Assembly: GCF_019802045.1 (NCBI RefSeq)
Contig: NZ_JAHVHU010000014.1
Location: forward strand, 1 to 64,000
Direction: 5' to 3'
DNA from: Membranihabitans marinus
GTDB taxonomy: Bacteria > Bacteroidota > Bacteroidia > Chitinophagales > Saprospiraceae
DNA length: 64,000 nt
Position 1 is the stretch's first letter. Every line of letters begins with the position of its first letter. The position numbers and the translations under genes are program-made. The notes beneath the pieces were generated by a model. The model was not told the origin of the DNA. It saw only the letters and a program-made list of their open reading frames with translations, and made no database searches. Of the stretch, positions 39,628 to 49,081 are shown one piece after another.

Positions 39628-40386
39628 ATGAATCATTTTGTACGATATATTGCAATTTTAGTTGTTTTTTCTTTGTCCATCACCCTCCTTTCTACAGGAT
39701 GCCAGGATGGGCGTTCAGGAGCTAGCGACAAAATTGAAAAAGGAGCATTAATATATGAAAACGATCTGTCCGGCCCGGAAGATGTAAAAGACTGGGTGAT
39801 GGAAGGGCCTGGCGTAACCGAATTCCGGGACAGATGGATGGAAATGTATTCACCTGAAGAAGAATACCATCATGTTTTTTGGTGCCCGATGGATTTTCCG
39901 GATAGTATCATTGTGGAATGGGAGGCACAGAACCTGGAAACCGACGCTGGCTTATGCATCATATTTTTTGCAGCAAAAGGAATTCACGGAGAAGACATTT
40001 TTGATTCTTCCCTGCCCGCCCGTGATGGTGATTTTACCTGGTACATCAAAGATCAGTTGCGCAATTATCACATCTCCTATTATGCAAATACCCCCAAAAA
40101 GCCGGATAGAGGAAGTTCGCACCTGAGGAAGAACAATAATTTTGTATTGGTCAGCAGCGGTGATGAGGGCATACCAACGGAATCCACAAAAATCCATCAC
40201 ATGAAACTCGTTAAAGCAGGCCCCCTCATCCGGATGTATGTGGATGACCGGAAAATCATCGACTGGATGGACACGGATGAAAATGATCCGAGACCTTATT
40301 ATAAAGGGGGCAAAATTGGGTTCCGTCAAATGCAATGGACACATTTCCGGTACCGGAATTTAAAAATATGGAGCATTGAAGAATAA
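39628..40386 (+). CDS. DUF1961 family lipoprotein (concanavalin/laminin-G-like fold)
   Basis: 252 residues with an SPII signal (LLSTGC, then QDGRSG). The body matches DUF1961: IIFFAAKGIHGEDIFDSSLP, NYHISYYAN, SHLRKNNNFVLVSSG, GKIGFRQMQWTHFRYRNL. The family is expected to have a jelly-roll fold and is common beside uronate-degrading genes. Whether it binds or cuts the glycan cannot be told from the sequence. It is in the middle of the sulfatase/lyase operon, 12 bp after the propeller gene and 23 bp before the heparinase-like lyase. Confidence 0.8.
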   Translation: MNHFVRYIAILVVFSLSITLLSTGCQDGRSGASDKIEKGALIYENDLSGPEDVKDWVMEGPGVTEFRDRWMEMYSPEEEYHHVFWCPMDFPDSIIVEWEAQNLETDAGLCIIFFAAKGIHGEDIFDSSLPARDGDFTWYIKDQLRNYHISYYANTPKKPDRGSSHLRKNNNFVLVSSGDEGIPTESTKIHHMKLVKAGPLIRMYVDDRKIIDWMDTDENDPRPYYKGGKIGFRQMQWTHFRYRNLKIWSIEE

Positions 40387-40409
40387 CGGACCACATAATC
40401 ACATCGATC

Positions 40410-42995
40410 ATGTATAGAAAGGTATTCATTATTTCGATCATTTTATCAATGATATATATGGTTATTCCCGGCTGGGCCTGGGGACAGAATCATCCTCGCA
40501 ATTCAGTGGATAAAATGGTTTCTCCTGAGGATATACCGGTTGTTCATCCTCAGTTCAGGAAGTGGCCTGAGCCGTCTTCCGGAATGGAGGCGTCGTACAA
40601 TCCTCCCTTTTTTTTATGGCCGGTCACACATCAAAATAACTCTACATACGATGTTCGGTTAGCCACAGATCCGGACTTCAAGGAGATCGTCTTTATGGAT
40701 ACGGATATACCATATGCCATATCCAATCCCTACCAAAGACTGAACCCCGGAAAATGGTATTGGCAATACCGGACCAACGATGGTCCGTGGTCAAAGGTTA
40801 GCCAATTTACTATTTCGGATTCTACACCGATTTGGAATCTGCCATCGAAAGTAAATTTCCGAAACAGCATTTCGAAAGGTCATCCGCGTGTGCTCATTTC
40901 TAAGGAGGAATGGTTCCGGCTTCGTCAGGAAACCAGTGAGATGGAGGATACCCGGCGGATTATACAAAACGCAGAAGTTCAGATGCAGCGGCCCTTCATT
41001 CAGGAAGAATTGGATATTTCGGATCACCTCCAATTAAGCCCGTCAAGAATAAATAAGTTGAAAAAAGATGCTTCCAAAGTGCTCGGAAATACAGCTTTTG
41101 AAGTCATAGGCGGGCTCTCCAAAGCTTACGTACTTACTAAAAATCAAAAGTATGCAGATAAGGCCAAGGAGTGGGCGATGATGGTGGCTTCCTGGGATCC
41201 GGAAGGGGTCAGCAGCATGAATGATTTTGGTGATAGCCGTTGTATGCTGTCGATGGCTCTGGCCTATGACACCTTTTATGATCAATTATCAACATCCGAA
41301 AAGGAGCAATTACTTCAGGCCATTCGGTACCGTGGAGATCGCTTTTACCATCACTGGATCAATCTCATTGAGGCTAAAGTGTTGTCCAACCACGTCTGGC
41401 AGCATATACTACACTATTTTTTCCAAACTGCATTGGCCACTTATGGGGATATCCCCGAAGCGGAGGATTGGGTCGATTACTTATATGAATTATTTCTGGC
41501 ACGGGCACCTGCTCTTGGGCGGGATGACGGGGCATGGGTCAACGGCAACAGCTATTTTACAATGAATATGGATATGTTGCTCGATATCCCATTGACGATC
41601 AAAGAATTGACTGGGTTTGATTTTATACGGCACAATAATTGGTATCAAAACAATCCCTGGTATTTGTGGTACAGTCTGCCACCGCACTCCTCCAGCGATG
41701 GATTTGGAGACAACAGCAAAGGGTTTTCCCAACCCAATAACTCTTATATAGCTTATGCAGATGCGTTGGGTAAAATCACACAAAACCCCATAGCCTCGAA
41801 GTATGCCATCGAATCTGCTAAGGGTACCGGCTTCCATATAGCGGATGACGATAATCTACGATGGCTCCGCCTCAAATATTTAAGAAATATGACACAACCT
41901 GATAAAAACAGGATGAAGGTTTTGGAAAAGGCGCATGTATTCAAAGACGCCGGCTTGGTGTATATGCATTCACATCCTTCAAATACTTCTCTGAATTTGA
42001 TGCTAGCTTTGCGATCCAGTCCATTTGGATCTTACGGTCATATGCTGGCAGATCAGAACACCTTCAACATATTGTACGGAGGGAAACCGTTGTATTATCA
42101 TTCCGGGCACAAAATATCCATGAATGATCCCCACCGGTTGGGATGGTATAAACATACCAAAAGCCACAATGGAATTCTGATAAACGGTCACGGACAGCCT
42201 TACAGTTCCGAAGCCTATGGCTGTATTCCCCGGTTTATAAATGGAAAATATTTGGCATATGCAAAGGGGGATGCTTCCATGGCCTACAATACGGTAGAAC
42301 ATGGTGGAAAAGTGGATTATGGTGTACGAAGATTTGACCGCCATGTAGTGATGTTGTATCCTAATATTATTGTCACCTATGATGTCTTGGAGGCCGATCA
42401 TCCAGCCGAATGGTCCTGGGTGCTCCACAGTCCATATAAAATCAACTTGAAAAATGACCAGAATACATTTTCGTGTGAAATGGATGAAGCGTCCAGCCGG
42501 GTCAGTGTATTTGGCTCCGAGAAAATCACCTGGCAACTGACAGATGAATATGAAGTGCCGGCTGAGAATTGGCGGAAGGCATCAAAATCCGGTGATCAAA
42601 TGGAGGAGTATAATGATAGCGGCTGGCACCTGAAAGGCACAAGTGATCGTACAGGTGATATGCGGTTTTTATCTGTGATACAGGTGGGACCCGATGGTCA
42701 ATTGGTTCACCTGGAACACGATCAGAAAGGCACTATTAAATGCGGTGAATGGATCTTCAATGCTGAACTTAACGATGATGTTTCGCCAAAATTGAAGATT
42801 ACGAGAAAAGATGGTAAAGTGGTTTTTATTACCGGTGGAGATGAAATCCACTTGGATGGTAAGACTTATAAAGGTCGGAAAGCAGGAAGTGCGAAATTGG
42901 CTGAAATGAGTGATGGTCAGGTGGTATTCCAGGAATCAGATGATCAAATGCCGACAGCTATGCAACTCGCCGCAAAACAGTTTGAGCAAAAATGA
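40410..42995 (+). CDS. Polysaccharide lyase, DUF4962 plus heparinase II/III type
   Basis: 861 residues with a signal peptide of about 26. An N-terminal FN3-like sandwich (FFLWPVTHQNNSTYDVRLAT) is followed by the DUF4962 alpha/alpha toroid (HPRVLISKEEWFRLR, YADKAKEWAMMVASWDPEG, LSNHVWQHILHYFF, DGAWVNGNSYF). The C-terminal heparinase II/III beta-sandwich has ADQNTFNILYGGKPLYYHSG, HTKSHNGILINGHGQP and FDRHVVMLYPNIIVTYDVL. Enzymes of this architecture (PL21, PL39, PL40 and relatives) cleave uronic-acid polysaccharides by beta-elimination. Asn324/His325-type (SNHVWQH) and Tyr/His residues are present as expected, but the exact PL family is not resolved. Its stop overlaps the next sulfatase start. 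Confidence 0.85.
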   Translation: MYRKVFIISIILSMIYMVIPGWAWGQNHPRNSVDKMVSPEDIPVVHPQFRKWPEPSSGMEASYNPPFFLWPVTHQNNSTYDVRLATDPDFKEIVFMDTDIPYAISNPYQRLNPGKWYWQYRTNDGPWSKVSQFTISDSTPIWNLPSKVNFRNSISKGHPRVLISKEEWFRLRQETSEMEDTRRIIQNAEVQMQRPFIQEELDISDHLQLSPSRINKLKKDASKVLGNTAFEVIGGLSKAYVLTKNQKYADKAKEWAMMVASWDPEGVSSMNDFGDSRCMLSMALAYDTFYDQLSTSEKEQLLQAIRYRGDRFYHHWINLIEAKVLSNHVWQHILHYFFQTALATYGDIPEAEDWVDYLYELFLARAPALGRDDGAWVNGNSYFTMNMDMLLDIPLTIKELTGFDFIRHNNWYQNNPWYLWYSLPPHSSSDGFGDNSKGFSQPNNSYIAYADALGKITQNPIASKYAIESAKGTGFHIADDDNLRWLRLKYLRNMTQPDKNRMKVLEKAHVFKDAGLVYMHSHPSNTSLNLMLALRSSPFGSYGHMLADQNTFNILYGGKPLYYHSGHKISMNDPHRLGWYKHTKSHNGILINGHGQPYSSEAYGCIPRFINGKYLAYAKGDASMAYNTVEHGGKVDYGVRRFDRHVVMLYPNIIVTYDVLEADHPAEWSWVLHSPYKINLKNDQNTFSCEMDEASSRVSVFGSEKITWQLTDEYEVPAENWRKASKSGDQMEEYNDSGWHLKGTSDRTGDMRFLSVIQVGPDGQLVHLEHDQKGTIKCGEWIFNAELNDDVSPKLKITRKDGKVVFITGGDEIHLDGKTYKGRKAGSAKLAEMSDGQVVFQESDDQMPTAMQLAAKQFEQK

Positions 42996-44452
42996 ACAGA
43001 AAAATGAATGCAATAAAAAGGAATCGAATAAATACATCTTATCATAGAAATCGATCATTCCCAGGGGGTAGTTTTACATCGTTACTACCCCTGCTTTTTG
43101 TATGCACCGCATTTTCTTTGTACAGTCAGGCGGGCGCAGAAAGGCCCAATTTCATCCTGATATTCACCGATGACCAGGGGTGGTCGTCCACATCACTCCA
43201 AATGGACGACGAACAACCATCATCCAGAAGTGATTTTTATCAGACCCCCAACATAGAACGATTGGCGAGAGCAGGCAAACGCTTCACCCACGGATACGCA
43301 TCTGCGGCGATATGTTCGCCTTCCCGCCGAAGCCTGCAGTTTGGTCAGACACCGGCACGGCAGGGAGACATCCGGTTTGCAAATGATTACGGTCCTGATT
43401 CCGACACACACCTGGCCATCCCGGGTGTACTCAAATCCATTGACCCCACGTACCGCACGGCACATTATGGGAAATGGGATCTGCGTGCAGATATATTTCC
43501 GGAGGATCTGGGCTATGATGAAAGCGATGGGAACACGGGCAATAAAGACGGAAATATGAACTCCAATTCAATCACGAAATGGACAGAGTATTTTATCAAT
43601 TCCAACCCCAAAAAGATCAGGAGTTTGACAAGCCGGGCATTGAACTTCATGGAACGTCAGGTAAAAACTGACCATCCTTTTTATTTACAGATTTCGCACT
43701 ATGCGACCCATGTGGACATCCAGGCCACTGAAGAATCCTTTGATGAATACTGGAAAAAAGATCCGGGGACTAAGCATGGGGATCCGGGAATGGCTGCTAT
43801 GACTAGGGATCTCGATGATGGCATTGGCCTGATTTTAGATAAGGTGCATGAATTGGGCATCGAAGATAATACATATATCATAATGATGGCGGACAATGGA
43901 GGCGTGGAACTTATGCCGCAGACCCGTGAAAAGATGATTCCTCCATCTGAGTATGGGAGAATGCGGCGCAACTACCCATTACGGGGTGGGAAATGGACGT
44001 TGTATGAAGGAGGTATCCGAGTGCCGTTTATAGTGGCAGGTCCCGGAATAGACCCCGGAAGTCAAACCAGTACATCCGTGGTGGGATGGGATATATTGCC
44101 TACTATAACTGATCTGGCAGGCCTTGAAGGTGAACTGCCCCAGGATGTGGATGGCCACAGCTTTAAAAATGTTCTTACAGGTTCCGCTCCCATGAATGAA
44201 ATGGCATCCAGGCCATTAATATTTCATAGGTACAATGACCATTATCCACATTCTGCTATTATTTTTGGTCACTATAAGCTGATCAAGCGCTGGAAGAAAG
44301 GCGAAGTAGAATTATATAATCTGTTTGACGACATAGGAGAAACCAATAATATCGCAGATTCCTTACCCACAAAAACTAAAGAGTTATATACCATGCTGAT
44401 CGATTACCTTAAGGAAGTGAATGCCGAAATATTGGAAACATATAATCCTTGA
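42992..44452 (+). CDS. Type I sulfatase (arylsulfatase-like)
   Basis: 486 residues. The start overlaps the lyase stop by 4 bp (ATGA), implying translational coupling. The hydrophobic signal lies at about residues 30-47, after a long basic N-terminus with an internal Met at residue 5. The sulfatase motif is CSPSR (Cys108), preceded by FTDDQGWSSTSLQ. Further on are HYGKWDLR, MMADNGG (Asp/Asn metal ligands) and PLRGGKWTLYEGGIRVPFIV. It is probably an exo-acting polysaccharide sulfatase; the subfamily is not assigned. It depends on formylglycine modification. Confidence 0.9.
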   Translation: MNRKMNAIKRNRINTSYHRNRSFPGGSFTSLLPLLFVCTAFSLYSQAGAERPNFILIFTDDQGWSSTSLQMDDEQPSSRSDFYQTPNIERLARAGKRFTHGYASAAICSPSRRSLQFGQTPARQGDIRFANDYGPDSDTHLAIPGVLKSIDPTYRTAHYGKWDLRADIFPEDLGYDESDGNTGNKDGNMNSNSITKWTEYFINSNPKKIRSLTSRALNFMERQVKTDHPFYLQISHYATHVDIQATEESFDEYWKKDPGTKHGDPGMAAMTRDLDDGIGLILDKVHELGIEDNTYIIMMADNGGVELMPQTREKMIPPSEYGRMRRNYPLRGGKWTLYEGGIRVPFIVAGPGIDPGSQTSTSVVGWDILPTITDLAGLEGELPQDVDGHSFKNVLTGSAPMNEMASRPLIFHRYNDHYPHSAIIFGHYKLIKRWKKGEVELYNLFDDIGETNNIADSLPTKTKELYTMLIDYLKEVNAEILETYNP

Positions 44453-44454
44453 CT

Positions 44455-45891
44455 ATGACTAGAATTGTATGGCTGTTATGTGTTGTTATTTCGATGTCTT
44501 CAGGTTGTTACTTGGAGCAGGAAGATCACCGTCCCAACATTTTAATGATCTCTATTGATGACCTGAACACATTTTTGAATTGTATGGGGTATGATGTAGC
44601 TTATACCCCCAATATTGATCGACTGGCTGCACAAGGTGTTCTATTTACCAATGCTCATTGTCAAGCCCCTTTATGTGGTCCTTCCAGAGCCTCTGTAATG
44701 ACAGGTTTAAGACCTTCTACTACGGGTATTTATGGTCAAATAAAAGATGAAAATTTACTCAAAGCATCCGCAGCAACAAAAGACATTTCGTTACTACCTC
44801 AATATTTTAAAGATCACGGATACTATACCATGGGAGTGGGCAAAATATTTCACCAACATGCTCCGGAAGGTTTGTTTCACGAATCAGGAGGTCGTGTAAA
44901 AGGATTCGGCCCAAAACCATCTGATGGCAAATATTTTAAATGGAGCAAAAAAGGGACCAGTACGGATTGGGGGGCATTCCCGGATAAAGATATAGAAATG
45001 CCGGATTATTTATCGACACAGTGGGCCGTGGATCGTTTGAACAAGGATTATAATTCGCCCTTTTTTATGGCCGTAGGCTTTTTACGTCCTCATGTACCCT
45101 GGTATGTACCTCGAAAATGGTTTGACATGTATGATACTGCACAAATTACAACCCCACCATATCTGGAGTATGATTTTGAGGATATTCCTGCCATAGTAGA
45201 TAAGATTGATGATATGCCAATGTACCCTAGTACTCAGTGGGCCATCGAAAATGGTGAATGGAAGAATATCGTTCAGGCTTATTTGGCTTGTGTTTCTTTT
45301 GTTGATTTTTATGTTGGTGAAATATTGAAGGTTCTGGAGAATAGCCAGTATGCTGATAACACGATCGTTGTTCTTTGGTCTGATCACGGTTATCGGTTGG
45401 GAGAGAAGAGTACCTTTGCCAAACATTGCTTATGGGATGTAGGAACTCGTGTCCCATTAATATTTAAAGGACCTGGAATACCACAAAATAAAACTATTGC
45501 TGCACCTGCAGAACTATTAAGTATATATCCCACATTAGTTGATTTATGTCATTTGCCACCAAATCCTGCGAACGAAGGAAAAAGTTTTTTGCCCTTATTC
45601 AATGACGAGAATCTCGCTTGGGAATATCCGGCAATTACCACTTATGGCCGTGGCAACCATTCCGTAGTATTTGGCAATTATCGTTATATCAGATATGATG
45701 ATGGCTCGGAAGAGTTGTATGATCGACAAGAAGACCCCAATGAATGGAATAATTTAGCAATCGATACTATAAATCGAGATTGGAATCAAATTACTAAATT
45801 GTTGCAAAACCTGCTACCTGAAAATGATCATTCCTGGTCATCATACTCCGGTTATGAAATCAATGAATATTTCCGGAAAACTTCCCGATGA
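44455..45891 (+). CDS. Type I sulfatase, iduronate-2-sulfatase-like lipoprotein
   Basis: 478 residues from the ATG at 44455. A TTG six bases earlier opens the frame but is less likely. An SPII signal (ISMSSGC) suggests membrane anchoring, unlike the other two sulfatases. Motifs: NILMISIDDLNTFLNCMGYD, the formylglycine site CGPSR (Cys74) in APLCGPSRASVMTGLRPSTT, GVGKIFHQ, FFMAVGFLRPHVPWYVP, WSDHGYRLGEKSTFAKHCLW. This set is characteristic of the iduronate-2-sulfatase branch (S1_7-like). With the heparinase-type lyase it supports a sulfated uronate-containing substrate (inference). Last gene of the operon; a terminator overlaps its stop. Confidence 0.9.
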   Translation: MTRIVWLLCVVISMSSGCYLEQEDHRPNILMISIDDLNTFLNCMGYDVAYTPNIDRLAAQGVLFTNAHCQAPLCGPSRASVMTGLRPSTTGIYGQIKDENLLKASAATKDISLLPQYFKDHGYYTMGVGKIFHQHAPEGLFHESGGRVKGFGPKPSDGKYFKWSKKGTSTDWGAFPDKDIEMPDYLSTQWAVDRLNKDYNSPFFMAVGFLRPHVPWYVPRKWFDMYDTAQITTPPYLEYDFEDIPAIVDKIDDMPMYPSTQWAIENGEWKNIVQAYLACVSFVDFYVGEILKVLENSQYADNTIVVLWSDHGYRLGEKSTFAKHCLWDVGTRVPLIFKGPGIPQNKTIAAPAELLSIYPTLVDLCHLPPNPANEGKSFLPLFNDENLAWEYPAITTYGRGNHSVVFGNYRYIRYDDGSEELYDRQEDPNEWNNLAIDTINRDWNQITKLLQNLLPENDHSWSSYSGYEINEYFRKTSR

Positions 45892-45912
45892 GGTATATAT
45901 CGGGAGTTTTTT
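45877..45912 (+). terminator. Intrinsic terminator of the sulfatase/lyase operon
   Basis: AAAACTTCCCGAT pairs with ATCGGGAGTTTT with one bulged T, and the right arm runs into six T residues. The stem includes the stop codon of the last sulfatase. Confidence 0.8.
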
Positions 45913-46005
45913 AGATGTGAAGTTGGTTTCTAGTACTCAGTTTCATAAATCATTATGGTTAATTCTGGTCCCTTTTTGTGCTAACGTGCGTTGCAAAGCC
46001 TCACC

Positions 46006-46027
46006 TTAACCCCAGCTAGCGGGTTAA
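46006..46027 (+). repeat. Short inverted repeat resembling fused element ends
   Basis: TTAACCCC, five bases, then GCGGGTTAA: the same end motifs as the MITE-like element but with almost nothing between them. It could be an internal-deletion derivative or simply a hairpin. Confidence 0.4.
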
Positions 46028-46060
46028 AAGGCGAACCACGCTAATAGAATTATTTGGTGT

Positions 46061-46105
46061 TCCACGCTACAACTTATTTAATATTGATTGGGTGGAGTTT
46101 GTGCA
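46061..46105 (+). repeat. 45-bp exact copy of the 3' end of the CBM6 gene
   Basis: These 45 bases are identical to 29041-29085, the last codons of the dehydrogenase/CBM6 gene (PRYNLFNIDWVEFVQ end). Similarity stops abruptly on both sides. No rest of such a gene is present here. Confidence 0.9.
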
Positions 46106-46172
46106 CTAATGAGTTAATAAAGCTCGGTTTGGGCCGATGGTCCGGTATGATTGAACATATTCATGCCATAGT

Positions 46173-46290
46173 CCGCAAAAGTCAAACGTCGCCCAAAATT
46201 GGGCTCTGTAATGTGCCCAATTTTAGGAAATAAGCAATTGATGCACTGGAAATTATGCATCATAATAGTTTGACGTGTTAATAAAGCGGA
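46173..46290 (+). repeat. MITE-like element, copy C (5'-truncated)
   Basis: It begins in the AAAAGTCAAACGTC block, then the hairpin (CCCAAAATTGGGC and GCCCAATTTTA with a 10-nt spacer), then AAGCAATTGATGCAC ... ATAAAGCGG, matching copy B. The 5' block with ATTCATGGCTTTTG is missing. Confidence 0.75.
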
Positions 46291-46294
46291 ATAG

Positions 46295-46329
46295 GCGTCC
46301 TCGAATGTGATCAATCCACATTCGACGCT
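46295..46329. other. Hairpin in the 45.9-46.6 kb spacer
   Basis: GCGTC (CT) CGAATGTG pairs with CACATTCGACGC around a 7-nt loop. No T-run follows. Function unknown. Confidence 0.4.
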
Positions 46330-46425
46330 GGGACCAAAACATCCTTTTTTTTGAGGGATAGAATAAGTGAACCGAAAAACTCTTTTTTCGGATCAAACAG
46401 CTCCGCGAACAGGTCCAGAATAGAC

Positions 46426-46494
46426 GGAATTTAAATAATTGATACACGAACTGGTTTGCATGAAAATAAGATGACGTGGTGAATAAAGCAGGTT
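46426..46494 (+). repeat. MITE-like element, copy D (3' block only)
   Basis: GGAATTTAAATAATTGATACAC followed by GATGACGTGGTGAATAAAGC matches the last third of copies B and C. It lies only 136 bp from copy C, in the same orientation. Confidence 0.6.
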
Positions 46495-46568
46495 GATTGA
46501 GTTTTGAATTTTAACCGATTAAAATCATGTAAGGCGGATATTTTGGAGGATTTATAATAAATTGCAAG

Positions 46569-48806
46569 ATGGTATTTCAGAATAAGAGTATTGTCTGGCC
46601 TTTGCTGCAGTGTGTTATGAGCCTGTTTTTGGCTTTTTCTGCTCAAAGTGCTATCGTCGTTGATTCCTCTCATTACAGCGAAGTCATGGGCGAAATTCGG
46701 AAATACAGGATTTTCCTCCCCTCGAATTATGTAAAGCAAGCATCTACCCACTATGGTGTTATTTACTTTTACCACGGCTGGTCCCAGCGTTACTTTGGAA
46801 GTTTGAAAAAATCACATTCTGATGATAAAGGCCCCTCCGAAGCGGCATTGATCGCGGAGTTAGTAGAACAATACAATGTGATCGTCGTGAAACCGGATGG
46901 GTATAATAGAGATGAAGGGCAGGATTATTATTTGCGACCTTATAACATAGGTCCGGTGGAAACCCATCGGCAGTTTGCAATGTATTTTCCTGAAATTGTC
47001 CATTTTATCGATGCAAATTACCGAACCATCCCGCATCGTGACAAACGGGGTATTATGGGATACTCCATGGGGGGATTTATGGCCTTTTGGCTGGGCGGGA
47101 AATATTCCCACCTGGTTTCTGCAGCGGGAAGTTTTTGTGGTTCACCGGAGTTTGTAATAGGACCGAAAGACTTCCCCGTTGAATACTACCATGGCGATAT
47201 GTATGGAAATTACGGCGGGGTGCGCTTGCGGTTAAATTACGGGCGGGATGATTTTATACGTGCGTACCATAAAGATTTGAATGCCGTTTTTTCAAATGTT
47301 CTGGATCATTATGAAGTACAGGACTATCCCGGAGGACATGCTCTCTCGGGATTGGATGATATGTTTGATTTTTTTGACAGATCGTTTGAGTCCGCCCTTC
47401 CACAGCCGAAAGAGTGGAACCATACCGATGTGTTTCCCGTATTTGAGGTCTGGGATTATAAGATATCGTCCAATCGGGATATCCCCGGGTTTACACTTTT
47501 TGAACAGGTATGCAAAAGTGGGTTCCGAAGTTCGATACGACCCTTTCTCCCAAATGGAAGACCCATGGCACAGTTTGACATGGTTATTCGTACAGCGCCG
47601 ATCTACAGAAAAAATGCAAGCTATCACATCAGGTTCTTTTCGCATTCCCGAAAAGATATACGGGAAGAAATGGTGGTCTCGGATCATGAAGGTAGGTTGA
47701 CCATAAAGTTGAACGGTGAAGTAAACGATGTGCTGATCACAGCATCTGGAGAGCAATCCACCTGGCCTGTCGTCTTTTCTGTCCAGGCCAACGAAGATGG
47801 ATTTTTAAAACCGGGTGCGAAAAATAAAATTTCGCTGCAGCTGGTTAATTTGGGCAATAAAGATATGGTACGTGGACGACTGAGCTGGCAACTTTTAAAG
47901 GATAAAACGAATCTGCTTCAAGCTCAAATTCAAACTTTGAGCCCTGGGGTGCTGGAAAATATCACCGGTCTCCTTACGATGCCCCGAACCCTGGAAAACG
48001 GTTCGGTCCAGAAGTTAAACCTGGTATTTACGGATGAGAAAGGCGCACAATGGAGTAAGTCCATAGTGTTGCCCGTCCGGAAGAACCAAACGCTCACAAA
48101 ACCTTTTGAAATTGCTGACGGTCGTGTATTTACCTATCTGGAAAACGCGTCGGATACAGTCACTGCCCGCTTGGGCTATGGCAATGGGGACGGCGTTCTC
48201 AATCCCGGTGAAACCTTTAAGATCTTGGTTGAAGAAGGGGGAATACACCGATTGACACAGTTAACTTCCACCAGCCCTCATGTTGATTTGAGCGATCCAG
48301 TGACCAGAAAATCAGATAGTTGGGCTCCGTTTGATCATGTAGGAGGTAGTTTTAAATATATTGTGCCCACACTATCCTCAAATGCATCACCAGGTGATCA
48401 CATTGATTTGGGGGTTCTGTATTGGTTGCCTGACTATCCGGACCATCTTGAAAGAAGAGGACAAATACGGTTGCGGATACAAGGCACAGATACCACCGAA
48501 CCGAAAGTGGCCAGGGTGACGTTGAAAGCAAATAATGAGTTGCGAGTGCGCGTGCTGGATGGAGGTCGAATAGAAAAAGTGGTTGTTGAACTAACTTCTG
48601 TCGATGATCCTGACACCAAGATTAAGAGGGAATTGTATGATACGGGGGAGGATGGTGACCGGGTAAAGGGTGATTTTATATTCACTAAAAAGATTAATGT
48701 CCCCTATTTTGGATCGTATACCATAGAGCTTTATTTGCTGGATGAATTTGGAAATTCCAGTATTCGGCGACTTGATAAACCGCATGTGTTTTTAGCCGGC
48801 CCTTAG
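46569..48806 (+). CDS. Secreted esterase (PF00756-like) with long C-terminal beta-rich region
   Basis: 745 residues with a signal peptide of about 28. Residues 40-270 form an alpha/beta hydrolase of the esterase-D/feruloyl-esterase type: YFYHG oxyanion region, nucleophile Ser166 in GYSMGG and His257 in PGGHALSG. The remaining 470 residues have no clear domain; they contain beta-strand-rich stretches, a CARDB-like segment (KNKISLQLVNLGNKDMVRG) and a C-terminal Ig-like domain (YDTGEDGDRVKGDFIFT). It would remove acyl groups from a glycan. Since a terminator precedes it and 680 bp of spacer lie upstream, it starts a new transcription unit. Confidence 0.82.
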   Translation: MVFQNKSIVWPLLQCVMSLFLAFSAQSAIVVDSSHYSEVMGEIRKYRIFLPSNYVKQASTHYGVIYFYHGWSQRYFGSLKKSHSDDKGPSEAALIAELVEQYNVIVVKPDGYNRDEGQDYYLRPYNIGPVETHRQFAMYFPEIVHFIDANYRTIPHRDKRGIMGYSMGGFMAFWLGGKYSHLVSAAGSFCGSPEFVIGPKDFPVEYYHGDMYGNYGGVRLRLNYGRDDFIRAYHKDLNAVFSNVLDHYEVQDYPGGHALSGLDDMFDFFDRSFESALPQPKEWNHTDVFPVFEVWDYKISSNRDIPGFTLFEQVCKSGFRSSIRPFLPNGRPMAQFDMVIRTAPIYRKNASYHIRFFSHSRKDIREEMVVSDHEGRLTIKLNGEVNDVLITASGEQSTWPVVFSVQANEDGFLKPGAKNKISLQLVNLGNKDMVRGRLSWQLLKDKTNLLQAQIQTLSPGVLENITGLLTMPRTLENGSVQKLNLVFTDEKGAQWSKSIVLPVRKNQTLTKPFEIADGRVFTYLENASDTVTARLGYGNGDGVLNPGETFKILVEEGGIHRLTQLTSTSPHVDLSDPVTRKSDSWAPFDHVGGSFKYIVPTLSSNASPGDHIDLGVLYWLPDYPDHLERRGQIRLRIQGTDTTEPKVARVTLKANNELRVRVLDGGRIEKVVVELTSVDDPDTKIKRELYDTGEDGDRVKGDFIFTKKINVPYFGSYTIELYLLDEFGNSSIRRLDKPHVFLAGP

Positions 48807-49081
48807 GGGCATAACGGTCCAGATTTTTTTATTTTAGCATGTTCTGGGGACTATGACACAGCGAGGATGTGATGTCTCTTAATCCAAAGATTTGAATGCA
48901 TATTGCATTATCCCAGAGATTGGAAATTCTGCAGAAATGATCATTGGGTCAAGCATTTTGCACATCGAATCAAATGGTATGGGCTATACTGATCTTGCGA
49001 GCTGCCATTCTTATGATATCGTGAAGAAGATCGGGTATGAAAAATCTATAATACAAGAAATGAAATCTAAAAAAAAACTGG
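48807..49081. other. Spacer between the esterase and beta-helix genes
   Basis: No terminator or promoter is convincing. A 66-codon TTG-start frame at 48892-49092 overlaps the next gene and has no recognisable feature, so I do not call it. Confidence 0.4.
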
